Made by a program: the position numbers and the translations under genes
Assembly: GCA_958496175.1 (NCBI GenBank)
Contig: OY292278.1
Coordinates: 22,444,001 to 22,508,000, forward strand
Direction: 5' to 3'
Length of the DNA: 64,000 bases
Origin: Sisyra terminalis
Lineage: Eukaryota; Arthropoda; Insecta; Neuroptera; Sisyridae
Notes under the pieces: generated by a model
Seen by the model: the letters and a program-made list of their open reading frames with translations, nothing else
The model's database searches: none
What the model was told of the DNA's origin: nothing
Part shown: in pieces, positions 1 to 13,076 of the stretch
How the letters are laid out: each line of letters opens with the position of its first letter
Position numbering within the stretch: the first letter of the stretch is position 1

Positions 1-2400
1 TTACATAGAAATTAATATTTCTAGGAAAACTATGATATAAGAAACCCCCATATTATAAAAGTGATTTTATAATTCTTTATAATTCATTGTTCGATATACG
101 AGTATCTTTAAAACTATAAAATATATGGAGAAAGAATAAATTAATTTTTCTTTTCCCTAAAAGGTTTAGTTATAATACAGTAAAGATATACTTTTTGTTG
201 TAAAAAAACTGTCATTGCAAAGTTGTGTTAAGAGTTTTGAAAAAATATATAATTATATGGGAATTTTCAAATCAAAATTAATATTATATATTAACTAAGT
301 AATTGAAAGCTTTACAAGTATGTTTTAAAGCTCTTATAAAATAGCGTGCCATCTAAAAGCTCAAATTCTTTCCTCAACAATAAATCGCAATTTTTATAGC
401 TTTAACCTGTTGTTTAGTTAGCATACTCCAGATAACTTCAAATCAAAGTATATACTAACATTTTTAGAGATAAAAAAAATGAAAGTTTATGGAAGAAAGA
501 AATGTTAAGGAAACAAAAAAATGGCTTACAGATTCAGACACATTTTTTGCTCAAATGTTATATAACTTATGGTAATGCTAACCACAAATAAAAACAAAAC
601 AAAATCGCCAGGAAATTAAATTTAAAACCACAATTTTTGAAATGATTTGTAGATTAATATCTACTGTTGAAACTTATATTAATAAATATTATTTGGGTTG
701 ATTTGCTTTAGAATTAATCAGCAATACTGTTTATAAATTAAAATTACTTAGAAAAAAATCGTAAAAAATCTAGAGAAGTAAATGAAGTATGTACCTATGA
801 AATTACTATAAAATAACATATAGTTAGTAATATATTTGTTTTTAGGAAATCTCAAAAATGATTCAGAATTAAACTCTCTATACTATTAAAAATAATACTA
901 ATATTAGTGAATCACAAGTAGGATTTATAATTGTAAACAAATGAAAATTGCAACAATGGAAAACAAATGAACTTACCGTTTAATTTTAGGCCAGCTAGAT
1001 CAAATTTTGCACTATAATATTGTACTTAAAATTATAAATTTCACACCGAACAATAAAAAAATCACTTTAATAAGCTTGGAATAAAATAAATACAAAGTTT
1101 TATTCACTCAAGTTAACAATGAATTAAAAATCGATACACTGATTTTACTTAATAAAGCAATCTTCCGATTTTCGATTGTTTGATCATTTGAAATCGTAAA
1201 CGACAAATGAAGCGAAATATTCGTAACGGACTCACTTATATAGATTATTCGAAAGTTGTGTAGAAGTCTTTCATTGCTGGGATATCGGTCGGTAAACTCT
1301 ATGTTTTTAGATGCGGCCAACACTCTTTTTTTCCTCAGTTTTAGCCGTTTTTTATTTCCTTCTTTCTTTCGTTTGTCATTTTTCACTTACCTTCACGTTC
1401 GTTTGTTTTTTTTTTTTTAATTACTACATCGTTTTTCCTCCGACTCAACCGATTTTCCTTACTATTGTCACACTTATACGAATCTAAAAAAATGAGCATC
1501 CAAAAGAAACAATTATAAAAAAAAAGAATATCGTCCCACTTCTGTAATTAAGGGTCATTCATTTAAGAGATTAACGTTTTAATAAATTAAATAACATTTA
1601 TGAAATACATTACATTTTTTTTTCTTAAGGAACACAAATCAGTTGCGAAATGTCTCTCTATTGACGTATTTATTTATTGCTATCGATAGGTTGATTGAAC
1701 TCTGTATCGAACGCGCCAAGTTTCGAATTGCGTAAAAATTGCAAAAAGGTTTTCTCGAAATTTCTTTCTTTCGTATGTTCTTCGGTTTTCAGTTTGTTGT
1801 TGTTCCAGAAGCAATCGGGAATTATAAGGCCATGACGTCGAGGAGCATTCGTTCGTGGCTTCAATTGTTTTATTTTAAAATGTTGAAATTTAATAATTGA
1901 AAAAAAAAACGATCAAGATACCTATGTTGAAATTTAGATTCAAACTCAATATCAAGTCTCAAAATTTGCCTCTTCCGGTCCTTTTTGAATCTCACTCCAC
2001 GATAATCAAATTAGCCGAAAAATTCAATGTGAAAACAATATCTGTGAACAATCAATCGATGATGTTGAACAAAAGAAAAGCGGGACGAGGAGCGGGGAAA
2101 GAGGAAGTAGGGAAAATTTTTGATTGCTTCAATAATTGGTGCACAAAGTTAAGACGATATTTTAACTTATAATGAGTTTACAGTGAAAGAAAAGCCACTT
2201 TTAGTATTGTACAAATATATATAGATCGAGAAACTCAAATGAGTGTACAAGCGACGAACCCAATGAGATTTACTAGCATAACGATAATAAAGTAAACTTT
2301 TTTAGATTTTTTTTAATCCTAATAGAAAAATTAAAGATTAATAACAGTTTTATATCTCTTGTACAAAAAATTCAGATAAATTTAGGTACACAAATTCCCA
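1..2400. other. AT-rich intergenic DNA, no gene identified
   Basis: No supported gene. Two short open frames (1670-1864 minus, 1897-2172 plus) lie in slightly GC-richer DNA but have no recognisable domain, splice context or neighbour. Confidence 0.5.
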
Positions 2401-4045
2401 GTAAAGTAGGGTGGGGTTTAAAGATCCAATGTTACTATTCCGTATTATATTGTGAAAACCAACCCTATTAATTTGAAACGTATAATACTAACCAAACAAA
2501 CAAATGTTTGATGTTTTTGGTCATGTTTAATTTAATTTTTAATGGAATCATTCATATAGAAGTTTGTCATTTTACATTTTTTCTAGACCTTGTCGTCTGT
2601 CTCTTTTTGCCCCTTAGTAGGGGCAAAAAGGGACGGCTAAGGGGCAAAAAAGTCCTGTGTTTATTGTAAGTATTTAACAGGTGTTATGAATTAATAACAG
2701 TATTTGAATCAATGAAATATCTCTGGATTTTCATTTGGAAAATTTTATTACAGTCATTTTAAACATAACATAAAACTTTTCTTTCTTTATAATAATATTG
2801 ACATTAATTGTAACATAAGTAATATTTTTTATATCTTTATCTTAAGAGATGATAAAATTCAGATCTTAGCTTTTATTTTTTTAAATAAGAAGACAATTCA
2901 GGTTGTTTAAGATCGGTTTTTTTTATTTAATGTTTTTATTATTCAATTAGCTACATTTCGTTACGTATCGTAACTTCATCAGGCTTCTAAAAAAAATTAA
3001 AATAATTACAAAATATGTCAATCATACATAAATTTCAAAACTAGAATAATATACATATAATATAGATAATATAAAATATTTGTAATTAAATAATAATAAC
3101 TAACTCAAAATTTCAAAATATGATAAATATTTTAAGATATATTGTTATAAATAATTAAATATATAGTAATAAAATTAATTAATAAAATACCTTGATTCAC
3201 AAAAATAAAATAGTTTCACTATTTTATTAATTAATTTTGTTATTATATATTTAATTATTTATAACAATATCTCTTAAAATATTTGTCATTTGAAATTTTG
3301 AGTTAGTTATTATTATTTAATTACTAATATTTTATATTATCTATATTATTATAATTTTGAAATTCATGTATGATTGGTATATTTTGTAATTATTTTAATT
3401 TTTTATAGAAGCCTGATGAAGTTACGATACGTAACGAAACGTAGCTAATTGAATAATAAAAATATTAAATAAAAAACCGATCTTAAACAACCTGAATTGT
3501 CTTTTTATTTAAAAAAAAAAGCTTTATCTTAACTTAATCAACTCATCGTTTCCTGAATCACAATTATAACAAACGAAGTAAATGAACCCTCGGTTAGAAA
3601 TACAGTTATCATGGGCCCATTGCTTGCAAAGATTGCATTTAATCCAATCTTCACGTGGCTGGAAAAAGAACCACGTGGACCTTTTTATCTCAGTTACGTT
3701 CAAGTGTTTTTACTAGGTTATAACTAGTTTACTGTTTAAATTTGCTAAAAAATAAAAATAAATCCTAAAATACCACTAAATCTCATATACTATCAAATTA
3801 TGTTTTAGTCTAGTCAAAGCAATATTACTGCTGGAAACCGAAAAGAATAATAATTAAAAATTTTACTTTCGTAAAAATATCGAGGTACCGTCGTAAATCT
3901 CCTATGCAGGGTGGCTTCGAAATGTTTCTTACACTTCCTGATCCCTACCATTGTAGTTAAATAGAGCAATATGTCACTAGTATTTTAGATACTCATAGTG
4001 GACATTTATACCCGCGGACTTTAAGCCCCACTCTACCTTACTTAC
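2401..4045. mobile_element. Non-autonomous TIR element of about 1.6 kb with a nested foldback element
   Basis: Inverted ends AGTAGGGTGGGGTTTAAAG (left) and CTTTAAGCCCCACTCTACCTT (right). There is no transposase frame inside. At 2602-2630 a near-perfect hairpin (CTTTTTGCCCC / GGGGCAAAAAG) lies inside, with GGGGCAAAAA again at 2640. A separate foldback element occupies 2868-3523. Confidence 0.65.
2868..3523. mobile_element. Foldback element with hammerhead-like motifs, copy 1
   Basis: Two arms of about 300 bases are inverted copies of each other: GACAATTCAGGTTGTTTAAG at the left is mirrored as CTTAAACAACCTGAATTGTC at the right. Each arm has a CTGATGAAGTTACGATACGTAAC hairpin followed by GAAA (2951-2984 minus, 3411-3444 plus). 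The centre is AT-rich with no coding frame. It may be a remnant of a Penelope-like element, but no reverse transcriptase is present. Confidence 0.75.
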
Positions 4046-5483
4046 ATATTTTGAAACACATTTCGCATTTAAAAATATTACCAAAAATTTGTATTAAATT
4101 AAAACTTTTATGGATTTTTTTTTATTTTTTTCAAATACCAAAATACCAAAAATGTCATGAATTATAATCCAGAATACCGATATTTTTTGTAATTTTTAGA
4201 GTTCCATAACTGAATAGAGGAATAAATATACCCTTACAGGATCTGCGTTGTCAACCGTCGGTTTATTAAAAACAATTTTTTTCAGGAACGCGTTGTAGCA
4301 TAAAGTTGATTATATAAACGAAAATCTACGGTCACCTTAAGCTGTAAAAAAATACTTTCTAAGTAAAGGTAATCGAAAATTACGACCATTTATGTCATCA
4401 GTTAGAACCTCTAAAGTATTTCTTCTCTGCTTAAAATTATGAATTTGGTAAGAAACATTTAAAGCACAATGTTTTGTGCTTTTTGATTAAATCACATAAA
4501 AAATATAGCTTTAATACTTTAATTGATATTTGCCTTCCATTATGTATTTTTACAATTTAGACAATAGATTGACCACTATAAATTATACACTTTATGTTTC
4601 TTTGTGACAAAATTACTCATTGGCAAATGAGGAATTTATTACCAATGGACTAATTCTATGAAAGGAAAAACCAATCACAAGGAAGGATTTCTTATCAGGA
4701 AGCTTCTCGCTACCGTTGCAAAATAAGCTGAAGGAATTTGGTCACACAACAATGAAACAAGTTTATCTCAAGTTTATTTTATTGTGAATAATTAAGCGAA
4801 TAATTTTAAATTTTACTGATCTATGTACACGATATAATAATACGCAAAATCCTAAGCCGATGGCCAACAAAACTTTAAAACTTAAATTTTCTTATTCCAA
4901 TCGATGAGATTCTCACAATAAATTTATGAAATTTGTAAAATTTATTATAAGTAAAGTTGATTTTCACAAACGAAGAAAATGTATGGGTTGAAAGCGTATT
5001 AAATGTTGTCTTGATTTTGGTTATTTGGAAAAATTGGATAAATTGGAAAATGTGAAAATTATTTTTCAAATCCTCAAACCCACTAAATGGGTTAATTCAC
5101 AGTTTTTGATTCAAAAATTTACTGTGGGAAAAGTTGATTTTCACAAACAATAAAATTGCGTGAATAGATGTATGTTTTATTAATAAACCATAATTTTCTA
5201 AATTTTTGTGTATAAATATCCCTAAAAATCCTATTTTCTTAACATTTTACTGTGTCAAAGACTAAATAATTAATTTTTCGTAAGTAATTAATTACCACTA
5301 TACTATTTTATCACAAACGAATCGAATTCATTTACAAACCTCTGCCAACGGTTCCCATTAATTGGCAAAAGATAATTTAGAAAAATTCAAATTTTAAATT
5401 TTTATTGGCTAATCGCTATAGGGTACAGACAAACGTATACAATAAATGTCAATAACGATAGAAAACAAGGAAAGTATTTAAAC
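4046..5483. other. AT-rich intergenic DNA
   Basis: No gene seen. AGTTGATTTTCACAAAC occurs twice (about 4957 and 5132), as does an ACCCACTAAATGGGTTAA palindrome-like phrase near 5080. Confidence 0.5.
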
Positions 5484-5670
5484 ACATGGTTGGTGTGAGT
5501 AAAAACCAAACATAATAATCAGCCTTAAATTTGACTTAACTGATTCTTGTCATTTATTTCAACTGCCATTTTGATTCCATTCAATTGCCAATTTTTGCCG
5601 TTTGTTAGCTGTGTCAGCGTTGGCTATTTCACGGATAGCTACTAGTATGAAATATTAGCTGATTAAATCA
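5484..5670. repeat. Repeat family D, diverged copy
   Basis: Shares AACTGATTCTTGTCATTTAT, AGCTGTGTCAGCGTTG and CACGGATAGCTACTAGTA with the copy at 21905-22190. Confidence 0.5.
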
Positions 5671-5991
5671 CTTATTCTAGCTAGACGATGAACAGTGCCG
5701 ATGATCCAGTCCGTTCTCATGGTTAACTGACATCCGTCCAATGTGGCACGTTTGCAAATTTTCTGCATCCGCATCTATAACCTGGAAAACGCTTGCCATT
5801 TTACAATAAAATTTCAGAAGGTCTTTTAATGTAAAGAATTAAATTTTTCCGAGCTGGAGCTTCATCAAGCTCCTTAGCCGTAGTTTAGACATCAACTTAA
5901 TTTCTTATCTGTTCATTTTGTTAGTGGTTAAGATCGGTTAAGGTTCAGTAATAATCAAAAATGAATAGTTTTTTTTAATTAAATTAAATAA

Positions 5992-5997
5992 TTTATT
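5992..5997 (-). promoter_or_regulatory. Probable polyadenylation signal of the spz3-like gene
   Basis: AATAAA on the minus strand (TTTATT on plus), about 170 bases past the stop codon. Position and motif fit a 3' UTR end, but AATAAA is common by chance in such AT-rich DNA. Confidence 0.4.
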
Positions 5998-6166
5998 TCT
6001 CCAAAAATCGTCTTAATCTTAATTTAAAAACCTTAAAACTATTGGCATTGGCTCTTAAAACTAAATAAAGAAAATAAATAAAATGTTGATGTTCTGGAAA
6101 ATTGAGAAAGAAGAAAATCATCTCACAGCGCAAGATTAAATTGAAATTAAATTTAAACTAATAGTT

Positions 6167-9100
6167 TTATATACGTCCAGGTCGACTGTGGGGATTTTGG
6201 ATTGGCGTTGGAACATTCGGTCCAGCGACTGGTCGCCAACCATCGTCTCTATTATCCATTGTGTCCACTCGTTTTTGGGCCTCAGGTTCGTTTTCTGCTT
6301 CAAAGAAGTCAATAATGGGATGATAGTTGTAATTGATTCGTTTGGACATTGTATTATGGTGATTTCTATTTCCTTCTAATTGGAGGTTTCCTTGATGATT
6401 TTGATGGTTCTGATGGTTTTTAATCATGTTTGAAGGTTTTTCGGTTGGTTGATTTATTTCATAGTCTAGAGAAGAAGTTGACGTTGACGATGCAGCAATG
6501 TTGTAGGAAGTTTGCACCGGTTGTTGGTCAGACGCATCGATTTCTAGATCGAATGGTGGATTTTGTGGCGGCATTGGGGGACGTCTTCGATGTCCATTGA
6601 CCGGAGGAACCCGTTTTCCTGGTACGGTTGGAAACTGGCGCGAAGGAGTTACACCCCGTTTATATGCCGTGTTTCCATTTGGTCGCTGAGGATGTTGCAG
6701 TCGTGGTGCTTCCAAATAATGTGAAATTCCCGATTTGGTCTTACTATTTTGATTTCCAACCGCAATTCCATCGTACGAAGTTTTTGCTGGAGATACATTC
6801 TGTTTCTTGAATCGATTCAAATCTAAATCACTATCACTTTGCACATTCTGGATTGGTTTTGATTTCCGGAATCTAGGTGCTGTGGCAGAAACTCCTCCGC
6901 TTGATTCTTCTAAATTATGGTTGGTTGTTTCAAAACTTCCAACATTGCCAGAACTAGTCCGAACTCCTGGTGATTTTCTCACAAAATTGTGATTAGATGA
7001 AGGTAAAGCATAGTCCAAATCTGTGTAAATTGGATTGTCGTACTGTGATTTGTGTAAGATCACGTTTGGGTCAATATTGATATCACTTGCTAGATCTTCT
7101 CCAGGAAACAACTCCGATTGACCGGAAACAGGGTAATGTTCCGGAGGATATGTTGCCTTGTAACCTTCAATTTGGCATGAACAGCAAGTGGGAACCTATT
7201 GAAAATAAAAACAATTTTACAAATAGACAAGTAATAGTCAACAATGGATGTGTAATGCTTTTGTTTTAGTATTGGAATGTTATGTAAGAACTGGAACGCG
7301 GAAAGTAAATACAATTACATCATATATGGTGTGTGAAACAATTGAATATTTATTAACCAGAACATGCATTCAAGTGAAATTTCTGGAGAAAATGAGTTTT
7401 TTTTCTAAATAAATTTTAAAATTTGCCGCTCTAATAGAAAATTTAACGGAGACGATCGTCCTTTTATGATTTTCTAGTAATGAACTGATGCAACAATTAA
7501 CGCATAGTTTTAAAAACTAATTTTAGATTTTAAAAAATGAGTATAATTTATTTTACATTTATTGCTGAAATATTATCTTTCCAGTTGTAAATTTTAGTGG
7601 TTCTACTTCAAATTAACTGATTAGTAAAAACAATTAATTATTTAGACTCGGTGGCGTAGTGTACATTTTCGCCATCCAGGAGCAACCGGAAATTTGCCAT
7701 TCTCTATTTTCATCATTAGCCAAGAAAATTAATAAAAAACCAAACACCTTTAAAATCATAAATTATTTACAAATGTACACCTCGTGTTTATCTTAAAATA
7801 AAATCTTTTAGGGAATTATCAATGTTAACATGCCGCCCCATTTGCATGTGCCATCCGGGTACATGGCCCCCTTTACCCTCACCACGCTACGCTACTATTT
7901 AAACGTCAAAATAATCCGGGATTTTCTTTTTAGTTTTACAAATCTATAATCCAAAAAAATGTTAAATGCTTGGAACCCATCAAAATATTGCTTATTATAT
8001 ATTGCAGAGCAATTGCTTTTAATTCTGCATTAGTAAACTACTTTTTATGACTCAGAATTTTTGATCAAAAATTCAATGATTTGATGCCTAATCAAGTAAG
8101 ACCAAATTTTCTAATAAAAAGGCCGATTTATAGCCATTAAAGTTAATTTATGAACTTTATTTTGCAATATTAGGTAGTTTATAACCACGTAACATCAAAA
8201 TATTTCCATAATATTTAGGGTCGTTATTTGAACTCAAGGATAGATAGATCATATTCGTAAGATTACTCTTTGATAGATAATTAATTTACCAGAAAAATCC
8301 TACAAAAACCACAATTTTCAGGTGAAAATACGCATGTTTTCTCTATCCTCCGGGAAAAAAATTACCTGGAAAATGTAAAAATATACCGGTTTTTACAATA
8401 GAAGAAATAATTCTCATTGATTTTCACATCCACATCTATCTACGTTCAGTGCTAGTCCACTTGTGACATAGAAAACTATAATGTAATCAACTAAGCCAAT
8501 TCTTATGGATAATTATGGCCATTGCGGCTAAAATGTACGAGGGAGAAGATAAATTGAAAATTTCGACTTATTAAAAAAAGGAATGGGCTATTCTGATTTA
8601 GAGAATCTCGATTTAAAGACCTAGATCTGCCGTCAGGCAAAAAGCACAAAAATAAATAAATAGGAATATCGAAATTAATTTTGTCTTTGATTTATACCAA
8701 ACTTTTAAATTACGTACACTAAGAATCAGGGTATCAGTTATTTAAAGTATTATACTTAGATAAAATACAGGTTGGTTGGTTGGTCTACCCGAATTTACGA
8801 CTTGGGTCCGTTTCTCTAATTTTTGAAGTTTGATATCCAATTGTTCTACGAATTGAATTATTCTACTTATTTTTTAAATATTTCTGATTTTTTGAGGTAT
8901 AGATTACTCAATTTCTTTGAAGTTATTTCCAAAATTTTTCCGCATTCTTCTGCTTGAAAATTTTAGAAAAAGATTACTTAGATTAATTTTTTTAAAAGAT
9001 AAATTCTTGTGTGTGCGTTAGACTAAAAGATTTAATAAAACGGCTTTTATTTAAGGTATACTTTTGAAACAATGATTTCTATAGAAAAAATATTCAGGAA

Positions 9101-12100
9101 TTCACTTAAATCTAGATCAAGTGTGTTCCAAAGTTGACTTAAGCGAAAAAGATTTTTTTTAATCGACGGGAAAATGAAGTATGTGGTAAGGTGAGGTAAT
9201 AAAACGCTTGTATGGGAAAATAATCTATTTCAATGATCCCAAAAGATTTCAAGAAGCATTTGAATTTAGTTTCAAAGTTCAATTAATTAAATTAAGGTCC
9301 GATATTTTCACATCTAGATAGTGACAACTTATTTTCCAGATATTATTTTATCCAGAGGATATAGAACAAATGCCTGTTTTCACCTAAAAATTGTATTATA
9401 TGTAGGATTTATTTAACAGATTAATTTTTATTTATTAAACAACTATCTTAAGAATATGGTTTTCCTATCCATGAGTGAAAAAAACCAACTCTAATCAGGA
9501 TAAACTTGATTATTCCAAACGATCAAATTAGATCTTATACAAGCAATAGAAGCAAATTATTATTGCGCATTTTTACAACGAGGAAGTCTCGCTTTGTTTT
9601 CAAAAAAATATTTTTTTACATTACTAGCAATGTTAACTTAAAATTTGGTTTTGTCTAACCACTTAAAACGCCAATATTTTCACCCATAGATAGATAGACC
9701 ATTACCCTTAAGATAACTATTTAGGATCGATATTTTCATAACTAAATAATGACATTTATCTTCTAGATAAAACTATATCTAAAGGATAGTGAAGACAGGC
9801 ATATTTTCGTTTAAGAATAGTGGATATGTGTAGAATTTATCAAACATTATGACAGATACATTTTTATCTATTGAATAGGCATCTTAAAAATATGGTTTAC
9901 CAATCGATGAATGAAAATACCGGCCTTAATAAGTAAAATTTTATCTGTTAGAAAAATTCTACATAGATCAAAACCCACAAAAACCCATTGTAAATCGTTT
10001 AAAGTTATTAAAAGAATTTTGAAATCATTACATATAAAAGGTTTTAAATATCTTTAAAATAACTTTTTTAACGGGGCTGCATATTCTCGATGACAATGGA
10101 TAAATGAATCCGTCGTAAAATTCAATAACCACCAAGTAATTCTTCTTTGGTTAGATAATTAACGTAATTAACATTATATAAGAAAAAAATACTTATTTTG
10201 CCTACCTTTAAGACGTATCAATATGAACATCATAAATTTATATTAAAAAGATATTGAAAACCTCGCTTGATCAAATGCACAAAATAGTTAAAAATACATT
10301 TTTTGTAACGACTGCTTCTAAAGTTGAACTTTCGTGCGTTGTGTGGCGGGGGTAAAGAGCCGTTTTCTCATCGTGGTGGCAAGCGTACGCGAAAGTAGAG
10401 AAATCGTGCGCAAAAGTAAATAAGAGTGCGGAAAAGTAAAATAAATTGATACTTAAATAAACTTTGATAAGAAATAATTAATATAGGTAATTATTTAGAC
10501 TGTAGTTTAAACTAAAATGTTGTTTTTATTCATAATTTTTCTATAAATTATTCTTACTATAGAGTTGAAATTTTTCATATATAAATAACAATAATTAATT
10601 TCTCAATCTGTTTCTGTTGAACTTTAGAAGCAGTCGTTACAAAAAATTTTGTTCGATACTTATGCTTAAAGTGAGGTACCTAGTAGGACGAAATTGAGAC
10701 ACTTGCTAAAGCGACTCATCATACACAACTTGATATCGTGCGCCTACCCCCGTTGTGTATGATCAGTCCCTTCAGCTCGTGCATCAATTTCATCCTACTA
10801 GAAAACCTCACTTTACGCATATGTATCGAAAATAACTATTTGTCCACCAAAGCGAGGGGTGTTCCCTATTACCAAATTATAAACAAAATTGCACCTCTCG
10901 CTTTGACACTCAATAATTTATTGTTTTCTTTCTTTTGCATTTTATCAATACAAGCGAGGTTTTTAAAATAATTTTTAAAATATTTTTTTCGAACATAATT
11001 TCAAAATCAATTATTTCTTCTAAGCATTGCACAGCTAGCTATTCACAAAATTTGAAGAAAAAATATTGAGTTCCGAAACCTTTTTTTTTACTAAAACAAT
11101 ACAAGGAATATTCTTAAATCTCAGATAGGCATGTGGTCTTGAATTTAACAAGAAATTAAAATAATAAATTTCATTAATCTATCGCATTTTATCTACCTAC
11201 TCCATCTATATTCACCAAGAACAAAATTCGTCCCAAAATTCCCCCTTTTTTAAATTAATCTAATCAACTACATATATACCTACATTATGTAACTACCATC
11301 ATTTCTTTACGCATATTTTCCATTGCTTTAATTGAACTTTTACTTTCTTAAAATTGAATCAATTAATTCAATGAATATTCATCCAGTAAAATTGAATCAT
11401 GAAATCCATTGAGTGTTAATCTTTTCACCGACATTCAGTTAATATTCACTGTTTTATTTTTTTCCAAAAGATCGCTATTAAAGAAGAACCGAACCATCAA
11501 AATAAGTTAAATAACTTTAGTCATTTTTTTTAATTCAAAAATGTATTAAAAGTAATTGATTTTATGATATACCTAAACGACCTTGGCAATTAAAATGTGA
11601 AACTTTTTATGCATTTTATCCTCATATTAACCTTGAACTCTTGGCTTCGACTTGTTTTAAAACATTACCTTAAAAATGTCCATGTGAAGTCCATGAATTT
11701 TATCCCACGTCAAAAGCCGGTGATAGTTGAATATTTGAATGCAACGCGATTTAAAATTGTCGGTCAAGTAACTGCAAGAATCCAATGGTTTTCTAAAAAA
11801 AGCAATTAATCAATTAATTCTCAGAACTAAATAAAACTTTAAATAAAAAAAATTTGGAAACCCCAAACACTTACGAGCATTTTTCAATTCGTAAAGTTTG
11901 CGTATGTTCTCCTGTATTAACAACAAACTTCCAGTTTCCACTGGTAGCTCGGGCTTTCTTTGGTCGAATATATTTGACCATGGAAGGACACATTTGACCT
12001 TTATCATCCTCGATACGCCGATTATTTGAATCAAATTCTCCATTTAGGGCTGATGAATTACCAATATCGCGATATTCAGCAAACAAGTGGTCCATGGCGG

Positions 12101-13076
12101 CTTTATTTCTTCGAATTGCAGTCAAAATAAGATCCCTAAAATAAAATTATGGTTATTAAATCTATTTGATCTATTTTAAAATCTTACAAAGGATAATCGT
12201 TGGATTCAAGACAAATTCCATTAATTAGTTGATCGCAATTGTTGTCTTTTATTGTGGAAACCGGAGGTTTCGCTGTTTTAAAGGGTCGTGGCTTTGGAGG
12301 ACCTCTTTCAACAATATTGCGGCGGAACGGCCCACCCTGGTTGGTAGGTCTATGAGAATATTGTCCAGGGTGGATATAATGGTGGACAAAGTGAGGTCCA
12401 CCACGAAGTTCTTGAGCTTCTGGAATTGCTTCGTCATCGGATTTCGTTTGGTTTGTCGCTTCTTTTGAAGTTTCATTCGTAAGAGAAACATCTTTTAATG
12501 GCAATGTTGAGGACTCATTGAGCATTTGAACATGGCGAGCTTTCCGAAATATGTTTGCAATATCCAAAGAAATTGGTAAAAGAAGATCAGAAGTTAAGTT
12601 CTTCTTATCCTCATTGAACATGGTAGACACCTAAAAGATATATTTTTAAACTGTTCCTATTTAAATTTGCAATCACTACATACCATTTCCATATTCATTT
12701 TGTGTCCATCTTCAGGAGAAAGCACCTGCGTTTTAACGAGCGTCGCCAATGCTAACTTTTGTGTGGGTGTCATCACACGTAAAATCGGCAAAACTTCGGC
12801 CATATTTCGCTTAACTTTTTCATTATTTTTCATTACACTCATAACAACACTACGTACTGCACTTTCTTTGGCTGCAATATTGTTCCGCAATTCCGTTGGA
12901 CTTTCGTCCACTTCATTTACATCACTAAGGTCGTCCAAAGCTCCATCTGATACGTCATCATCATCGTCAAATGCCAACTCAGCCAAATCCTCCGATTCTT
13001 CCACAGTTTCCAACACCACTTCGCCAACAAGGGCAAATAGAAAGCATGCCAAAATCAAAAATTTTCGATTCATCAT
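6167..13076 (-). CDS. spz3: Spatzle-3-like secreted cystine-knot ligand, 5 exons
   Basis: Coding exons, 5' to 3' on the minus strand: 13076-12684, 12630-12188, 12135-11875, 11792-11669, 7195-6167. All joins are GT-AG and keep phase, giving 749 residues. The product starts with a hydrophobic signal peptide (about residues 1-22) and an acidic run (about 29-60). A Spatzle/neurotrophin-type knot follows at about 328-414, with CPSMVKYIRPK, WKFVVNTGEHTQTLRIEKC, NYHRLLTWD and VPTCCSCQ, and cysteines at 328, 365, 372, 383, 411, 412 and 414. A C-terminal tail of about 335 residues rich in Pro, Asn, Gln and His follows. Spatzle proteins are secreted pro-ligands of Toll receptors. The QTLRIEKC, NYHRLL and VPTCCSCQ blocks fit the Spz3 subgroup best; another Spz paralogue is possible. 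Exon 4 is short and was found by asking what must lie between EKC and the TCCSC end. The last intron is about 4.5 kb and full of short inverted repeats. The family and exon structure are secure; the exact paralogue is less so. Confidence 0.87.
8218..8400. repeat. MITE family G, diverged copy in the last spz3 intron
   Basis: CTATCCTCCGGGAAAAAAAT and AATATACCGGTTTTTACA resemble the interior and end of the copies at 9294 and 9716 in inverted orientation. Confidence 0.4.
9294..9510. repeat. MITE family G, copy in the last spz3 intron
   Basis: Starts AAGGTCCGATATTTTCACAT and continues TTTTATCCAGAGGATA, TATGTAGGATTTATTTAACA and TTAAGAATATGGTTTTCCTA. It repeats, in the same order and direction, at 9716-9929. 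Confidence 0.6.
9716..9929. repeat. MITE family G, second direct copy
   Basis: Ends TTAGGATCGATATTTTCATA and TGAAAATACCGGCCTTAA are inverted and imperfect. The interior matches 9294-9510 (TGTAGAATTTATCAAACA, TTAAAAATATGGTTTACC). No target duplication clear. Confidence 0.6.
10250..10970. repeat. Cluster of nested inverted repeats in the last spz3 intron
   Basis: The outer pair is AAAACCTCGCTTGATCAA (10257) and the inverted ATACAAGCGAGGTTTT (10948). Inside lie a TIR element at 10299-10646 (TTGTAACGACTGCTTCTAAA at both ends, inverted), a foldback at 10652-10830 (CTTAAAGTGAGG ... CCTCACTTTACG) and a small pair AAAGCGAGGGGTG / CACCTCTCGCTTT at about 10849-10907. No gene. Confidence 0.8.

Noticed and set aside
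1108..2172. Three short open frames near the left edge
   Set aside because: Composition is low-complexity, with no domain, no conserved motif and no exon structure that joins them.
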